DNA of 64,000 nucleotides. It comes from Phialocephala subalpina (Eukaryota > Ascomycota > Leotiomycetes > Helotiales > Mollisiaceae). Where the stretch lies: the NCBI GenBank assembly GCA_900073065.1, contig FJOG01000003.1, forward strand, positions 1,103,389 to 1,167,388, in the 5' to 3' direction. The stretch's first letter is position 1; every line of letters starts with the position of its first letter. Position numbers and translations under genes: made by a program. The notes below the pieces were generated by a model. That model had not been told where the DNA came from. It did no database searches and was given only the letters and a program-made list of their open reading frames with translations. This document shows, one piece after another, positions 33,755-46,391 of the stretch.

Positions 33755-34391
33755 GTTTGAGTCTAGAAAGTATTGTTAGTAAGGGTCTCGTTTGTAGAGG
33801 AAGAGGAGGTGCGCAGTGACTTGCCCGAGACAGGACTGGATTGAAGCGGGGTGGCAGAACGGGAGAAAACGGCAGAACAAAAGGATATCGGATCAACGAA
33901 CTCGTGTTAAGCGTGCTCTTACAATGACAAGAAAATAACTTTGAGGTGATTTATCAGGCTTCACTGCTGGGGAAGGGAGGTGAGTCAAAGAAGATCGTTC
34001 ATTATTTCGCGATGAAAGCGCAACGCCACCACTCAGCCACCTCCAGGCTAGTCCGAATCAGTAATATGCCAGCCTTGTTACCATAGGAAACTATGATGTC
34101 TTTTGTCATTGAAGGACAGATTTGGCATCGTAGCATGGCGTGCGGAGTCAAGTTTTTATTGGAATTGGGGAGTTGAAGTAGCCACAGCACCAAAGAAATT
34201 GCGAGAGTAGGGGCTAGTCTAGGATAAGTATGCACGTGAATTGGGCCTATGGATACGTTCTATATCAAAAGAACCGGCTTGATATTGACAAACTGACTGC
34301 CATGCTTCAACTTGACGTATATACAACATCAACATTACACTCTCCCCCCTTTTATATGGACCCACAAAATAGCCGAGTCGAGCTAAGTAAT
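33755..34391. other. Intergenic region
   Basis: No gene is supported; only short open frames. Confidence 0.5.
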
Positions 34392-37180
34392 TCAGCGAGT
34401 ACGGAACACGCTGAATTTGCCGCCACAGTCCTTCACCAACTCATTTTTGTCTAGAAGTTCACCTTCGACATTACCCAATCTTCGTAATTCCGGCAATATC
34501 ACAAGGTCCACAGTTCCGTCGCGCTTAAGGGAAGATGGTCTGCTTCTGACGGGCTTAACCATCTCACCTGACTCCGACATTACCAAGAACATCCGGCATC
34601 TTTGCTGCCCGACGTCGAGCCACAACTTTGCTGCTTTCTCGACCATTCGATATACCCTCTGCTTATGATTGTTGCTGACGGATGATATGTTCTTCAGCTC
34701 CTGGATCAGCTCCTCGCTGACCTCTTCTAACGTCGATTCGTACCCTTGTTTGATGCTATAATTGGGTTCGGAGTCCATCACGGGCTGGTTGATCGCTTCA
34801 ACACATGTCGTGATCTTCTCGTACCTCCACTGCTCGGATTGCAGGCTCGCTGGTGGACAAGGAGCTCCTGAAAATGATGCATCTAGTTTGCTTTAGTAGA
34901 TGGTCAAGAAGCAGTAAACGACTTACCTTGCCCGAAAATTGCTAACCATTCCTCTTCCATCGCTCTTCCCTCGTTCCCGAATACTCGAAAGGGAGTACAG
35001 AATATTTTTTCATATAGAATCGCCCACATATCATTCTGAACAAGAAAGCGCTTTGCTTGCTTTCCTTGTTTCTTGTCTGTCGCATACTGGAGTTCCTGCT
35101 GTGAAAAAGGCCAGCTCGACTCCCAACGTATATCCCAGGCTACACGGGCCAGCTCATCGACCTCGATAACAATGCCTTGTTGGAATCTACTGGCAACCTC
35201 GCCATCGCTGATGGCCTTGAAACGACTTCTCTTTACAAGGGCCCTTTGAAGAACTTCGTTCGTCTCCTGTAGACCCTGCAAAGCTTTCGCCATATTGAGC
35301 TCGTAATCATCTCTCATGCCTGACAGGCTGGCTTGGTACTCAATCTTCATGGTCTCGATTTCCTCATCTCTAGCGACCAACTGTTGCCGAAGGCTTTCAC
35401 CGGCTTTGTGTATGGCGGTACCCTGTTGGCTCTTCAAATCTTTGATCTCTTTGTCCTTTGCCTTCGTCTCCCTGTCAAAATCTAGCTCTGCCTTTTCCAG
35501 CAAACTTTGGTATTTCTTCTCAGCCTGGTGCACAGCATTGTCTCGTTCCTTCCTTATCGACTGAATGTCCCTGACTTTTTCATCTTGGATCCTTTCAAGA
35601 TCTTCTTTTGCGGTGCTTAGCTGCCATTGGAGGCGGTCATTGACCTGTTGTATTGCGTCCTTGTGTTTGCTGTTCAATTCTGCAATCTCGCCGGCCTTGG
35701 ACTCTCGCTCTAGGCTAAGCTCTGCCTTCACACAATCTAACTCATTTCGAAGTTTCTCACTAGCGATTCGATTCTCATCTTCCAGTACCCGTTTCTCGTT
35801 ACGGAATTTCTTTTGCAACTGACTCTTCTGATCCAGGAACTCCCGATGCCTTTCGGTTGCTTCGTCGTTGTACTCGGCTCGCATGTTGTCCATCTTCTCC
35901 TCAAGTGCTTCCTTTGTGGCTGTGTGAGCACTCTGTTCTTTTGCCAGTTGGGTTTCCAGTTTCCTCTTCGTCGCTTCAACACTGTTCAACTGCTGCTCGT
36001 GCTTATCGACAAGTTCTCTCTTCTTAATCCGATGCTCTTCTCGAAGCCTCTCCATTCGCTCATCATGCTTCTCCCTCTCTCTAAGCATAGTGGCAATCAC
36101 GGCGTCGAGCCTATCAGCTGATCCCCCGTTTCCCTTCTCTTTTCTTTCAGCCTCTTTTCTTGGCTCTTGACTCTGTCCAGCTAGCTCATCGTGGTCGTCT
36201 ATCAGACTACGGTGCCTGGATTTCCTCCTTCTCGATTGTTCTCTAAACTGTTCCATCTTCTCGTTCTGCTTTTCTTCGTCAGTGCTCGAATCTTCTTTCT
36301 CCTCTTGCAGCGCCATATTCCTGTTAATTCGTGCTCTGCCTTTGTTGTCGTCACTTCCGCTAGACTGTCCACTTTGCCACACCCTTGGATGAATGATTGG
36401 CTCATCTATTGGCTCGTTGAGATCCTCACTTGATACAGGGCTGACCCTCTCCTCTATGTCCATGTCTGTTGGGATTGTGGCGTGCAGGTGAATCGTGTGC
36501 AAAGGAACCAAAGTCGGAGAGGGCTCATCATCTGCAATTTTTCTTATAGTCGAATCGTTTTCTTGTAGCTTCTTACTAGGCGAGGCAGACTTTGATCCTA
36601 CGGTACGGCGTTGCGGAATTGTATTATTGGGAGGTGTGGGTCCCTCGTTGGCGTAACGTGAACGAAGAGAATTATCGGAGACGACCTGGCTTGGCTTAGC
36701 AGGGAGAGTCTTGTTCAAGTCCTGACTGGCTGCAACCGCATTTTCTCTCAGCCCCTGGACCCCTCTTTGCCCTACAGGCTCTGTTCCGGTAGTATTTCTC
36801 CCTCGATTGATGATGGACGGAAGATCAAGGTGGCCTGCTTCAGAGCTTGGAACAATGTTTTGGCCGCCAATGCTCCAAGGCTCAGACAAGTTGGCCCCAA
36901 TGCCTCCGGGCGACTTTTGAGGAGGATTTTCATGAAGATTGAAGTACCATGACCCTGCCGTTTGCGTTTGTGTTTGCGGTAGAGAGCTAGATGCTGGCTC
37001 ATCCTCGGCATCGATGGCCTGCTTTAGCAGGAGAGCGTCTCTATTTCTTCGTTCGGCTTCTTGCCTTCTCTCCTCTTTTCTCTGGAGCTGTCTGGTGCTC
37101 TTGAATATGTCGATTCTGCACAGCATGAGCATTCTCACCATTCTTCCCTTTGGGGCCTTTGGGCTGAGATTCATGAGCAT
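34392..37180 (-). CDS. Large coiled-coil protein, function unknown
   Basis: Two exons (about 37180-34927 and 34882-34392) give about 914 residues. The N-terminal third is polar and probably disordered. Residues roughly 320-660 are a long, highly charged coiled coil rich in Glu, Lys and Gln. The last 250 residues are a folded-looking part (ELARVAWDIRWESSWPFS, YEKIFCTPFRVFG) that continues into exon 2. The start is uncertain: the frame is open to 37201, and an ATG at 37205 lies in another frame. The gene is divergent from the Hsp70-like gene, about 350 bases apart, and could share its promoter and act with it. I do not recognise the C-terminal domain. Confidence 0.75.
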
Positions 37181-37539
37181 CTTACCCTTTCTTGAACGCA
37201 CCCATGATTATCAGTGCATACACAAGCTTGAAAATTGGTAACAGTTAAGAGTCTTTTGTCTGCCAGAGAACCAATGTCCAAGGCTGAGGACCAGTGATGG
37301 AGGTTGAAGGTGTTGAAGGTTGTGCACGGACCAAAAATGCACAGCCGCCACCATTTTCAAACACCTGCAGGTGACGTGTCGAATAAAACAATGTACACAA
37401 GGCTGCGGGCCTGAGGCGGAAGATCAAAGAAATCAGAGCCATAAAATGGGGTTCTTAAGGCCGTTGCCTCTTTTCAACTTGTTGGGATCATATCACTAAT
37501 TGTTCACTCAATTCAAGTCGCCCCATTCTGCCGCGAAAA

Positions 37540-39958
37540 ATGGGCTCTCAGCCTGAAAACCCGCGAACCCGTCTAGTCATCGCAATCGATTATGGCACAA
37601 CATATACAGGTATGATATTTCGTCAGGCTGCGGCTTAAAGCAAATCCTGAAATGTGCTGACAGTCTTGTAGGAGTTGCCTACGCTACTCCAGCTGGGAAG
37701 AAAGCGAGTCTAACCGACATTGATGTCGTCCGAGACTGGGGTGATCGGATGAGGAACCAAGACAAAGTCCCAAGCGTCATATCATATTCAGGCAAAATAG
37801 AGAAGAGTGAGCAACAATGGGGCTCAGACCTGAGCAAAGGCGCGATTGCCATGGTACATACAAAACTTCAACTGGACGTTGACGATACTTCGACGGAGCT
37901 AGACCAGATTTTGGAGTCGTTGGAGGGAATGCAAGACCTTAATTTCCAGTACATCAAGAACACAGAGGGCTCACCGCGTTATACTCGTCGAGGACCAGAA
38001 GAGATTGTGGCGGACTATCTAGAGAGGGTATTCGAACACCTCCTTGCCCGGACTGTTTCAAAATTCACAGAAGAGTGGAGTACTCAGGCTCCAGTTGACA
38101 TCGTTGCTACTATCCCAGCAGTAAGTCCTTACCTGGAATGATTAATCAACACTGCTTGAACTAACATTTCCAACTAGGAATGGGGCTACAGGGCAAAAAA
38201 TTCGACATTCCGGGCCTTGAGAAAAGCAGGATTCAACGAAGAGAATTTTCGGCAGTTGAACAAGATGCTACTCGTCTCTGAACCAGAGGCTGCTGCTATC
38301 TTTACTGCCCGACATATGAAAGAGAAAATGGGCAAAGACTTCCTCAGAGCAAGTTTTACAGATGCCAGATCCCCGAGTTCTGCTGACTTTCGTAACAGGT
38401 TGGCGAGTGTTTCGTACTGTGCGACGCAGGCGGAGGGACAGTTGTGAGTGAACCACTCTCCTTCGATCACTGTGCTAATAATTTTGTCTTCAGGATCTCG
38501 TGTCCTACAAAGTCAAGCAGCTAGAACCAACTTTCGAAATTGAGCGGATTGGGCTGCCAGCTAGTGAGTTAATCAAATTTTTATTTCCTTTGGCTCTGTC
38601 TGAATTCGACTTACAATGCAAAGGCGACAAATGCGGGGCTATATTCATCAACCTCGCTTTTAAGAAATGGCTACGACGCTTGATTGGAAAAGACAGATAC
38701 CGAGAACTTGATCAGAGAGATGATGCACATCTTTCAGACAAAATAAGTTCACATGATTCCGAAGGCGAAATGATGCGCGCCCTTATGAAACAGTTTGAGA
38801 CCAAGAAAAGAGCGTTCGAAGCAGAGAGCGGAGACGTGCATATTGATCTGCCGGAATGCTTCCATGATTGGCACATCGATGACCGAGTTGAAGAAGGCGA
38901 AATTACGATTCCGAGGTACATTCACATCCACCACTATCTATCTTTGTTCATCGCCTCACAATGACTAGCTACGATATGCAATCTTTCTTTGAACATTGTG
39001 CAGGAAGCATAGTGAACTTGATCAGTAATCAACGGGAGTATATAGAAAGTCAAGGAATCCGTTTAAAGGTACGAACATGTTCTAGCTTGAAAATTTCTCC
39101 ATGAGACTCATATGCGCTCTTAGAATGTTTTCTTGGTTGGTGGTTTCGCCGAATCTCCATATCTTCAAGCATCTATCAGAGAATCATTGGATCTATTGCC
39201 AGTGAGTGTCGAATTGCGGGTTCCAGCTACTTCGTAAGTCAATTCCTTGATGTGCGTTAAGCTACATTGCCTGGGTATGGTAACTGATCTTGGGTTATAA
39301 GGGAGGCCGTGACTGCCGTAGTTCGCGGAGCTGCCATATTCGGCATCGAGAAAGCAGCCAACAAAACAACCACCACCATGTGTGCTTGCCCGAGAAGCTA
39401 TGGGGTGTTAGACAGCACACTATTTTCGGATGTCGATAACCATTCCAAAGATCGTGTCACCGACCCCATCCTTAATATGGACATGGCAAAAGACCAACTA
39501 CGGTGGCTCATCAAAAAGGGGGACCTTGTCTTGTCCAATCGAATCAAGGAGGTCACTCGTTCATTTGACAGAATCTTTACGGAGTTTGGGTCTAAGAAGG
39601 GCACAATTCCTATTTTCGCATACAATTACGATGACCTTCCTGAGCGTTACGATAATGCTCGCAATGGTAACTTTGATCTTCCAGTTCTTTTGAAATTCTG
39701 TAATGCTAATCAATTGCAGAGCCAGGTCTATCAGAAATCTATACCCTTGAGTATGATGTGGGTGAGATTTCGCTGCAGGAGTTTGAGTGTTTCAAGCCCG
39801 ATCGAAGCGTGCAATTCTACGTTGCCACGCTCGACCTGAAAATGAGAATAGGTCCACAGGGATTAAGAGTACAACTATGGTTCAAGGATCGACTCATCAG
39901 TGCCGCGAAGATTGTCGATCCTCTGCTGAAAGATATAGTAACATTGCCTCTGGTTTAG
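37540..39958 (+). CDS. Hsp70-like ATPase (actin-like fold, fungal non-canonical)
   Basis: Ten exons (37540-37609, 37672-38120, 38178-38348, 38399-38443, 38494-38563, 38624-38915, 38969-39068, 39124-39233, 39302-39666, 39720-39958) give 636 residues. The phosphate loops are visible: IAIDYGTTYTGVAYA (phosphate 1), CFVLCDAGGGTVDLVSY (phosphate 2) and NVFLVGGFAESPYLQ (adenosine loop). The substrate-binding half of canonical Hsp70 is absent; the C-terminus is divergent. Such proteins are expanded in filamentous fungi and their roles are unclear. The intron at 38349-38398 appears to use a GC donor (aga|gcaag...acag), which is needed to obtain LRVGECFVLCDAGGG. Confidence 0.88.
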
Positions 39959-40230
39959 AAAATGAGGTGGCTTGGTGTCATTGGGCTGACGGGCTGAGGG
40001 AGGATTCACGGAGCAACGGTTCTCGATTTGAGGCGTGCTGGTTATTATGTGTATGTATTACTGGGGAAATACAGTTTCTTTCTGGGTTCATCGAAAAAGA
40101 GAATATTGCATTAGAGTTCTTCGTCACCATCCTCGTGACTACCAGGTACCTCTCTGATCCCATGTGAACTTATGTCTAGGTTCTGCCATTTCTCTCATAT
40201 ATCACTGGCCCCTTGCCCTGACCTTTGTAT

Positions 40231-40869
40231 TCATTTCTCGTTCTCAACATTGCGATGATTGGATCTCGAGATCAACCCTTGGTATACATTGGCAGGCTCT
40301 TGCATCTGCGGTGGTGTGCTATCAGGAGTCTCGTTCTGAGTAGTCGTTACTGCTGCAGGCGTATTTCTTCGTCTCCGACGCAGGCAAAGAATGAGAAATG
40401 CTAGAAACGTAATGACTGCTACACCCCCAACAGCTCCTCCAGCAATTGCACCGATCTTGGCTTTCCCACTAAGGCCACTATTATTCCCCGCATTCGCAGT
40501 CGATGAAGCGTTACTCGAGGAGGAGGAGGTAGGTGAAGTTTTGGTTGTCGTCTGGGCTGTACCATTTACCGACAATGTGAAAACTGTTGTGAGGGTGCTG
40601 TAGAAGCTCGCGGGGTCGACGCAGCCATACTGGCATCCGTTGCTTCTGAAGCAGTAGGTTTCGTTCGAGCCGCAATATCTGTTTCCCATAAATCATTAGG
40701 GTGCTGCAAACAGGATCGGCTTCAACTTATTGCTCACTTACCCGTTGATACTGCAACAAGTCCTACCATTTGCCATAGGCAAGCATGGTGCCATGCCATG
40801 TTGATATCCGCACACGCCATCAGCGCCTGGCGTACCCGACGGTGTCGCAGACGTTGCTGTCGTCGTCAT
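40231..40869 (-). CDS. Membrane-anchored protein with a chitin-binding (CBM18, hevein-like) domain
   Basis: Two exons (40869-40742, 40678-40231) give 191 residues. Residues 20-65 have the hevein cysteine spacing: GVCGYQHGMAPCL, RTCCSINGYCGSNETYC, then CQYGCVDP. A Ser/Thr-rich linker follows (TTTKTSPTSSSSS), then one transmembrane segment near residues 118-142 with Gly-rich start, and a basic stop-transfer LRRRRR. The short tail is cytosolic. It probably displays a chitin-binding domain at the cell wall. The expected signal peptide is not in this frame, so an upstream exon may be missing. Confidence 0.72.
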
Positions 40870-41606
40870 GTTGTCTCTACCCTGGGTCCTTGCAGCGGGC
40901 CAAGCCGAGCCAGTTGGATTCTTTCGTTATTTGACGAGTTAAGACGCTGGTCTGGGGCTGGTTTGACAAGCAATGCTTTACCACCAGGGATCCGAGAAGG
41001 ACGAGAAAATTCAGAAGAAGAAATATTCAGGCTGGGAGTTGCCCATTCTCTTGAAAATGAGTTAATTCTGAGTTGGCGCCCAGGGAGCCTTGCGTGCACG
41101 CTCATCGTGCATTCACGATTGGGCGGTGGCTCAGCTTCGACGCCCGGGACGTTGTGGCTTGCCATTTCAATATTTCAAGTCAGCCTCGAATAGCGAATTG
41201 AGCTCATACATGATGACCTCTCCAATAAAGATTCTGTAAATGAAAGCCTCGCCAAACGCGTACTAGATCATGAAGAGAGAGACAAGGTGCGAGGCTCGGC
41301 AATTGTACTGGACTGCAGAGACAGGTTCAACTTTGAGAAACCTCCTTGAGAGCGTCTAGGTATTGCAGTTGAATAAAAATTTCTTATCTCCTACCATGAC
41401 CATCGGATTAAACCTTGTGGACCATTCGACTTCAGCCCAGCGATGCTCTCTTTTCTTCAGCAAAACTGGGCGAAAACGCCACTAACGCCCCCTTAACGTT
41501 AAGCGAGAGACCCTTGTATATTACGAAGACACGTGCGCTCCACTTCCCCGCTTCAATGCGCGCGGCCGCTCCACTCGAGTCTCCGTCATCTCGAGTCAAT
41601 AGAATA
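40870..41606. other. Intergenic region
   Basis: Open frames of 100-130 codons at 40798-41193 (plus) and 40866-41165 (minus) lack recognisable domains. The missing 5' exon of the chitin-binding gene might lie here. Confidence 0.4.
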
Positions 41607-43715
41607 TTATATCAAAACAAACTCCCTCTCCTCTATTTCTCCGTTTGTCTGCTCTCCTTCCCGGAAAAGCTCCCCATACATAATTCCATGAACATACGCC
41701 TCGCCCACGAGCTCAAAGCACGGCTCTCCCCCTTCCTTTCCATGATCATCCACACTCCTCAAAACATAAACAAACTTTCCACCTCTGAAAACCACAATCA
41801 GATCTCCCTCCCTGATACCTACAGGCCCCAACCCCATAAAGCCCTTCTCCGACATGAAGGCGTGACGATTCCTCTGCCAACCTAGGACATTGTAATATCT
41901 TCCCGAATGTACCAGTGTCCCTTTCTTAAATTCAGCTTCACTGCCCTCAGGAGTTTGTACAACGTGACCCCTCTGTCTGAGTTCTTCAACCACGGCCTGG
42001 TATGAAGGGTAAAGATCTGATGTGGCGCGACGGATGAATCCGATGCCGTATTCTTCTTGATCTGCGACTGGGAGGCGATAATATGCCGTCTTTCGGTCGT
42101 CTGGGTTGGGGTATGGATCTTGTCTGGGGCTTGATGAGGAGAGTTTGGCATCCGAAAGGTCGCAGAGAGAGGCAATCTCGGAGAGGTATATTGTTACCTC
42201 AACGTGAGCTTTTGTCACTCCTTTCTCCCCGGGTGTCCATGGTGTAGGCGCGAGATTTTGTACTCTGTCGATCACGAAGCCGGATAGCCTGACTTGGTTT
42301 GGAAGTAGAGAAATGTTCTCAGGTGAGGGACAGAACGCTTTGCTCCCATAGGCGCGAAAGGAGGAATCCCAAGGTAGCTGCCCGCTTGGTCTGAAAATTG
42401 TTCTCTCCCAATCAGGTACCCAACTTGGTCCCTCCTTGGCTTTACCTCCTGTGTACTGAGCAAAGGAGAGAAATTCGATGTCCCCCCTCGATATGATAGC
42501 TTTTGCGACTTGTGCATATACATCCGTACAAGATGTCTTGTCTGAATAATCTGGCTCCATATTCAAGGTCTCGAAATCAAAAGCCATTCCCAGTAACGCA
42601 TAAATCCTGTCTTTCGCATGCGTTGCCTTAGGCGTGTTATCGATGAAAACTTTTGCAAGTAACTTCATCAATCCTGGCGGTTCCGTAGCTGTGGGATCTT
42701 CCTGGACAAAGAGTTGATGATTTCGTCTCATTCCCGCGATCCTGCTTGCGGGTTTAGGTATCGTGGTGTTGCATATGCTCATGAATAGTTGGGACAAGGA
42801 AGTGAATTCTTCAGTCTCCGTAGAGACTTGAAGCATTACCATGAGACGGGCGTGTACGATTCTGCAAACGTGGGCGGACATGTAGGAGATGTACATGTGG
42901 ACGGCATGAAGATGGGGGAATGGCATGGTGGATTTGCCGACTTGGATGATAGCATTAGGAGAGACGATAATTTCTTGAAGGATCCAAACACGTTCCCAAT
43001 ACGGTCGAGAGAGAAGAGATGCGAACCCTGCGATTAATTGTTGAGTATTCGAAAGGTTATTGAGAGCTTCATTGAGAAAAGTGGATAATTTCTCGTGAAT
43101 TTCTTTGTCCGTGGACTGGTACCCGTCCTGGTCGTCACTGGAAAGCATCCCGAATTTGATCAGCAGATCTAGGATGCCATTTTCGAAAACAAACTTGCCG
43201 ATTCGATCCAGTTCAATCATTTTGTTGTCGGTGCTGTCATCTGAAGGTCCAAGCCAGACTATAGTCTTCGCCGCATCGACGTAGATATCCTTCATTTTCT
43301 TCACCTGCTCGCTTTTCTCCGCGTCATCGTGTTGGTTGATACACAGGGCATCGATCCAAATATGAACATCTTCTGTTTCATGACGGAGGTGTTGGAGTGC
43401 GGCATACAAATTTCTAGTCACTCCATGCTCAAGATCGTTGACAAAGACAGGTACTGTGTCCTGAGGATCGCCCCTGTGCCCAGTTAGAGAATTGCCCCGC
43501 CAAGGTGTGAGGATGACTTACCACGTGTATGACAGCGCTTCATAATAGGGCTTATCCTCGTGAAATTTGTGATAGAGCTGACAATGTACCGGCACATCTG
43601 AACCTGATAGTAATTGTCCTTCTAAAGCTGCCTTGATTGAAAACGTTCGAGAGCAAAGTCTAAGGATGCGAAACTCGAGCTCGGCGGAGCCAAATTCAGC
43701 GTGAAATTCGGGCAT
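41607..43715 (-). CDS. HET-domain protein (heterokaryon incompatibility)
   Basis: Two exons (43715-43522, 43473-41607) give 686 residues. The HET domain occupies about residues 58-210: YYEALSYTWGDPQ across the intron, VHIWIDALCINQHDDAEKS, and AAKTIVWLGPSDD, then RPYWERVWILQEI. A long C-terminal region of unknown function follows (DRIYALLGM, YTGGKAKEGPSWVPDWERT), as in many HET proteins. The family triggers growth arrest or cell death on non-self recognition in Pezizomycotina. No NLR or repeat domain is fused. It may relate to the other immune-type genes at the left edge, but it lies 36 kb away. Confidence 0.92.
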
Positions 43716-44396
43716 TCTATTGCAATAACATAATCAATAATAGCAATGAACTCGAATTCGATGGACGCTTTGTAGTAGCGACTTCAACTTCCCAGCCTTG
43801 CTTGGATTTTTGTGAGGGAGGTAAAAAATGGCGGGGCATGCTGAAGTGGGCTGGAGGGTGCCAAGAAGGGCATTTTCAGCTGAAGCAGGAAACGCTTGGC
43901 AGAACGCCGCGAAAATGAAAGCCTGGTCTCGAAATGCGCCACCAAGTCTTACGAGTTTGCAAAGCCAGTGCGCAAAATTTGTCGTGAGAAATAGAGCAAG
44001 GTTCGTTGGGTGAGTGGTGCCCTGAAGCGAGACCCTAAACAAGATGTATTATGGACTTCCACGCCCTGGAACTGGCCCGAATCTTTAGCGGTCGCTTCCC
44101 TGGAAGCCCGCTACAAATCGCTGAATTACAAGTTTCGAACATCGAGCTCTCGTAAATAATCACCAAGCGATACTGAAAACTGAAAGAATCAACAATCACA
44201 AATCGCGAAGGGAAAATCAAGAAGAAAAATTTCAGAAGAAAATCGGTATTATTACATGTCTACAATATGGAATGGGATTCCACTGGGGCCAGAAAATTAA
44301 ATGTTGAAGAGGAGACGGACGACCAAAATATTGCCACTTAACTTAAGTCCGGCTCAAGCTATCACACTTACCTCGCTACCTGCTTTCTTGCTTTCT
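43716..44396. other. Intergenic region
   Basis: One minus-strand open frame of 102 codons (43734-44042) has no recognisable domain. No gene is supported. Confidence 0.45.
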
Positions 44397-45088
44397 TCAA
44401 TCGCGAACAGTGAAATGAGCCCGGAACCAGCTCTTCTCCTCAGAGGCAAGCTTCCGAGCTTCATTGTACAAGTCTGTCAGTCTCGCTATCTCCACCTGTC
44501 CTAATGGGAAAGGAGGAGCTGACTTCTTCACAAATTCCCACTTACGTTTCTTCAGATCCGATGCATATCCATTCTTGGCCTCTTCGACTGCAGCCCAAAG
44601 CTTCTCAAGGTCGCTTTCAAGCAAGCGCCTCTTCACCCTCAGCTCACTGAAGCTTCCTTGGGCTATTTCGAGCTTCTCCATCGTCTCAATCACGGCTTTC
44701 CCTCCACGCCACTTGGCTCTATCCATGCGGGCCTCGAGCACCTCGACGAGAGACGCTTGGTCTTCGATGTGGAGGTTCAGGTTTCGAGTTCTCGGTATTG
44801 TGGTTGAAGTCCGTTATTGAGGTATCTGATCAGGTTTTGTGTCTCTTCGTCATTCGCTCTCTTGAGTTTCTCGAGAGCCTCTCTATCGTCAGCGAATTGA
44901 TCGTTGTGAGTGAGAAGTGCTTCGTACCTTTCTGCGAGTTCGGTATCGGCGTCGTGGACGATGATACTGAGCTCGGATAAGATAAGGTACTTGGCCTCGA
45001 GATCTGTATGAGGCTCATTGAGCTCACACTTTCTGCAAGGTTTGCCGTTCGCTGCGTTAAAAGCGGTGATGTAGGAGTCGGAGAACAT
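44397..45088 (-). pseudogene. Coiled-coil protein A, frameshifted paralogue
   Basis: The ATG at 45088 opens a frame of 103 codons with ANGKPCRKCEL and HNDQFADDREALEKLK. It stops at 44777. The same protein continues one frame over from about 44795: LHIEDQASLVEVLEARMDRA down to 44397 (AEEAKNGY-type helices and WFRAH near the end). No GT donor lies between the parts, so a single-base indel is likely, either real or an assembly error. The layout matches gene B at 46.4-47.2 kb: GKPC near residue 17, QFAD-R-A-EKL, and a WYRxH/WFRxH end. Confidence 0.55.
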
Positions 45089-46391
45089 CTTGATGATTAA
45101 TGAAGATGTTTGTAGATAAATAGCAAAGATTGCTTGAAAACGGTAAGTTGAGGTTGAAAGCTAAGTAATTGATCCGAGAAGAGCCGAGAACAGTCGAGAT
45201 TGGTGGTGGGGAATGGTTGGTCGTAGGAGTGATCAGGTTCCCCTATAACTTGTACCCAATGATATTCAATGTTTCTTGAATCTCATTACTCTTTACCTGC
45301 AATGTTTTGAAGGAAACAATGATATTGTCCTGGATGAAAGACTCGTAAAGTGTGGCAGGTTCATCGAACGAGTCGGAGCTTTGTCTTTTTGACAAAGCTG
45401 AAACGACTTCTTTGGTTTTGGAGGTCTTCCAGAAATCGGGATGCGTTCAGGGGCTGACAACCTGAATAATTAGTGTTGTTAGCCTAGAGGGTGCCTACAT
45501 TTTAGCGACCAAAGCCTGAAAATCTAACGACGTGCTTACAGGTGCGGGGTAAAGTTACCTCGCATTGGTGACTCCAACACATTCCCACAACCCCGTTTTA
45601 CACCTGCCCTTCGCATTTGACTCTTGACATAGAAAAGCTCAACGAGGAAGCTAGGCCAGGCCGAGTTAATCTCAGGGTACTAAAATCTACGGCAATAATT
45701 TGCCGACCGGTCGAGATGTACAACGAAAGTCCCTGATTGTCCCAAGACTTTTGGGACACCCGCATCTATTTGAAGCAAAAGTGAGAAGGAAGATTCGCTA
45801 ACAGGTCAACAACTAATCTAAAAGAAGGAAATACTAAGCACTGGAAGGTCCGGTTAGCGTTGCGCCACAATGAGACGTGCAACAAACGTCCTTCATTGTA
45901 AACTTACCAGGGAAATTGGGACTTTGTGAGATGCAAGAGTCGCCCACCATTTGAAACTGCATCCACCAGACCTCCAGAAGATTACTACCTTGGAATAATC
46001 TCTATGTCATTCAATGTCGAAAGCGAGTACAGAAAGCAAAGATGTTGGGTTAGACAATTAAGAAAGGTTGATTGCCCCGAAAATCTCAGAAATCCAATGC
46101 CATGAATCGCACAGAGTGGGGAGGAAAAGGGGTCAGGGAAAGGGGTCAGGGAACGGGGTGACAATCACGGATTGCAAAAAGTTTACACTTGAAAGAAAAG
46201 CAAAATATATTTCATAGATCTAAAGAACGGAGCAATGCTCCACCTTGGTCGATTGAAAAATATACAGTAGAAGAAGGGTAAAGTGAAAATGAAACAAAGC
46301 GTTCAAAAGCACTGCAAAGGCATTCGCACTCACTCGAGTTCAGCTCAAAGCGATAGATATACTTATCTAACTTCTTTCTCCCATATTAATT
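45089..46391. other. Intergenic region between the two paralogues
   Basis: No open frame above 60 codons. Near 46130-46160 a short direct repeat of ggggtcaggga occurs. Nothing else identified. Confidence 0.5.

Noticed and set aside
33085..33779. Plus-strand frames of more than 180 codons across the gap
   Set aside because: They are open only because N codons cannot stop; real flanks are too short.
46125..46165. ggggtcaggga direct repeat as a regulatory array
   Set aside because: Only two to three imperfect units, no link to a gene start.
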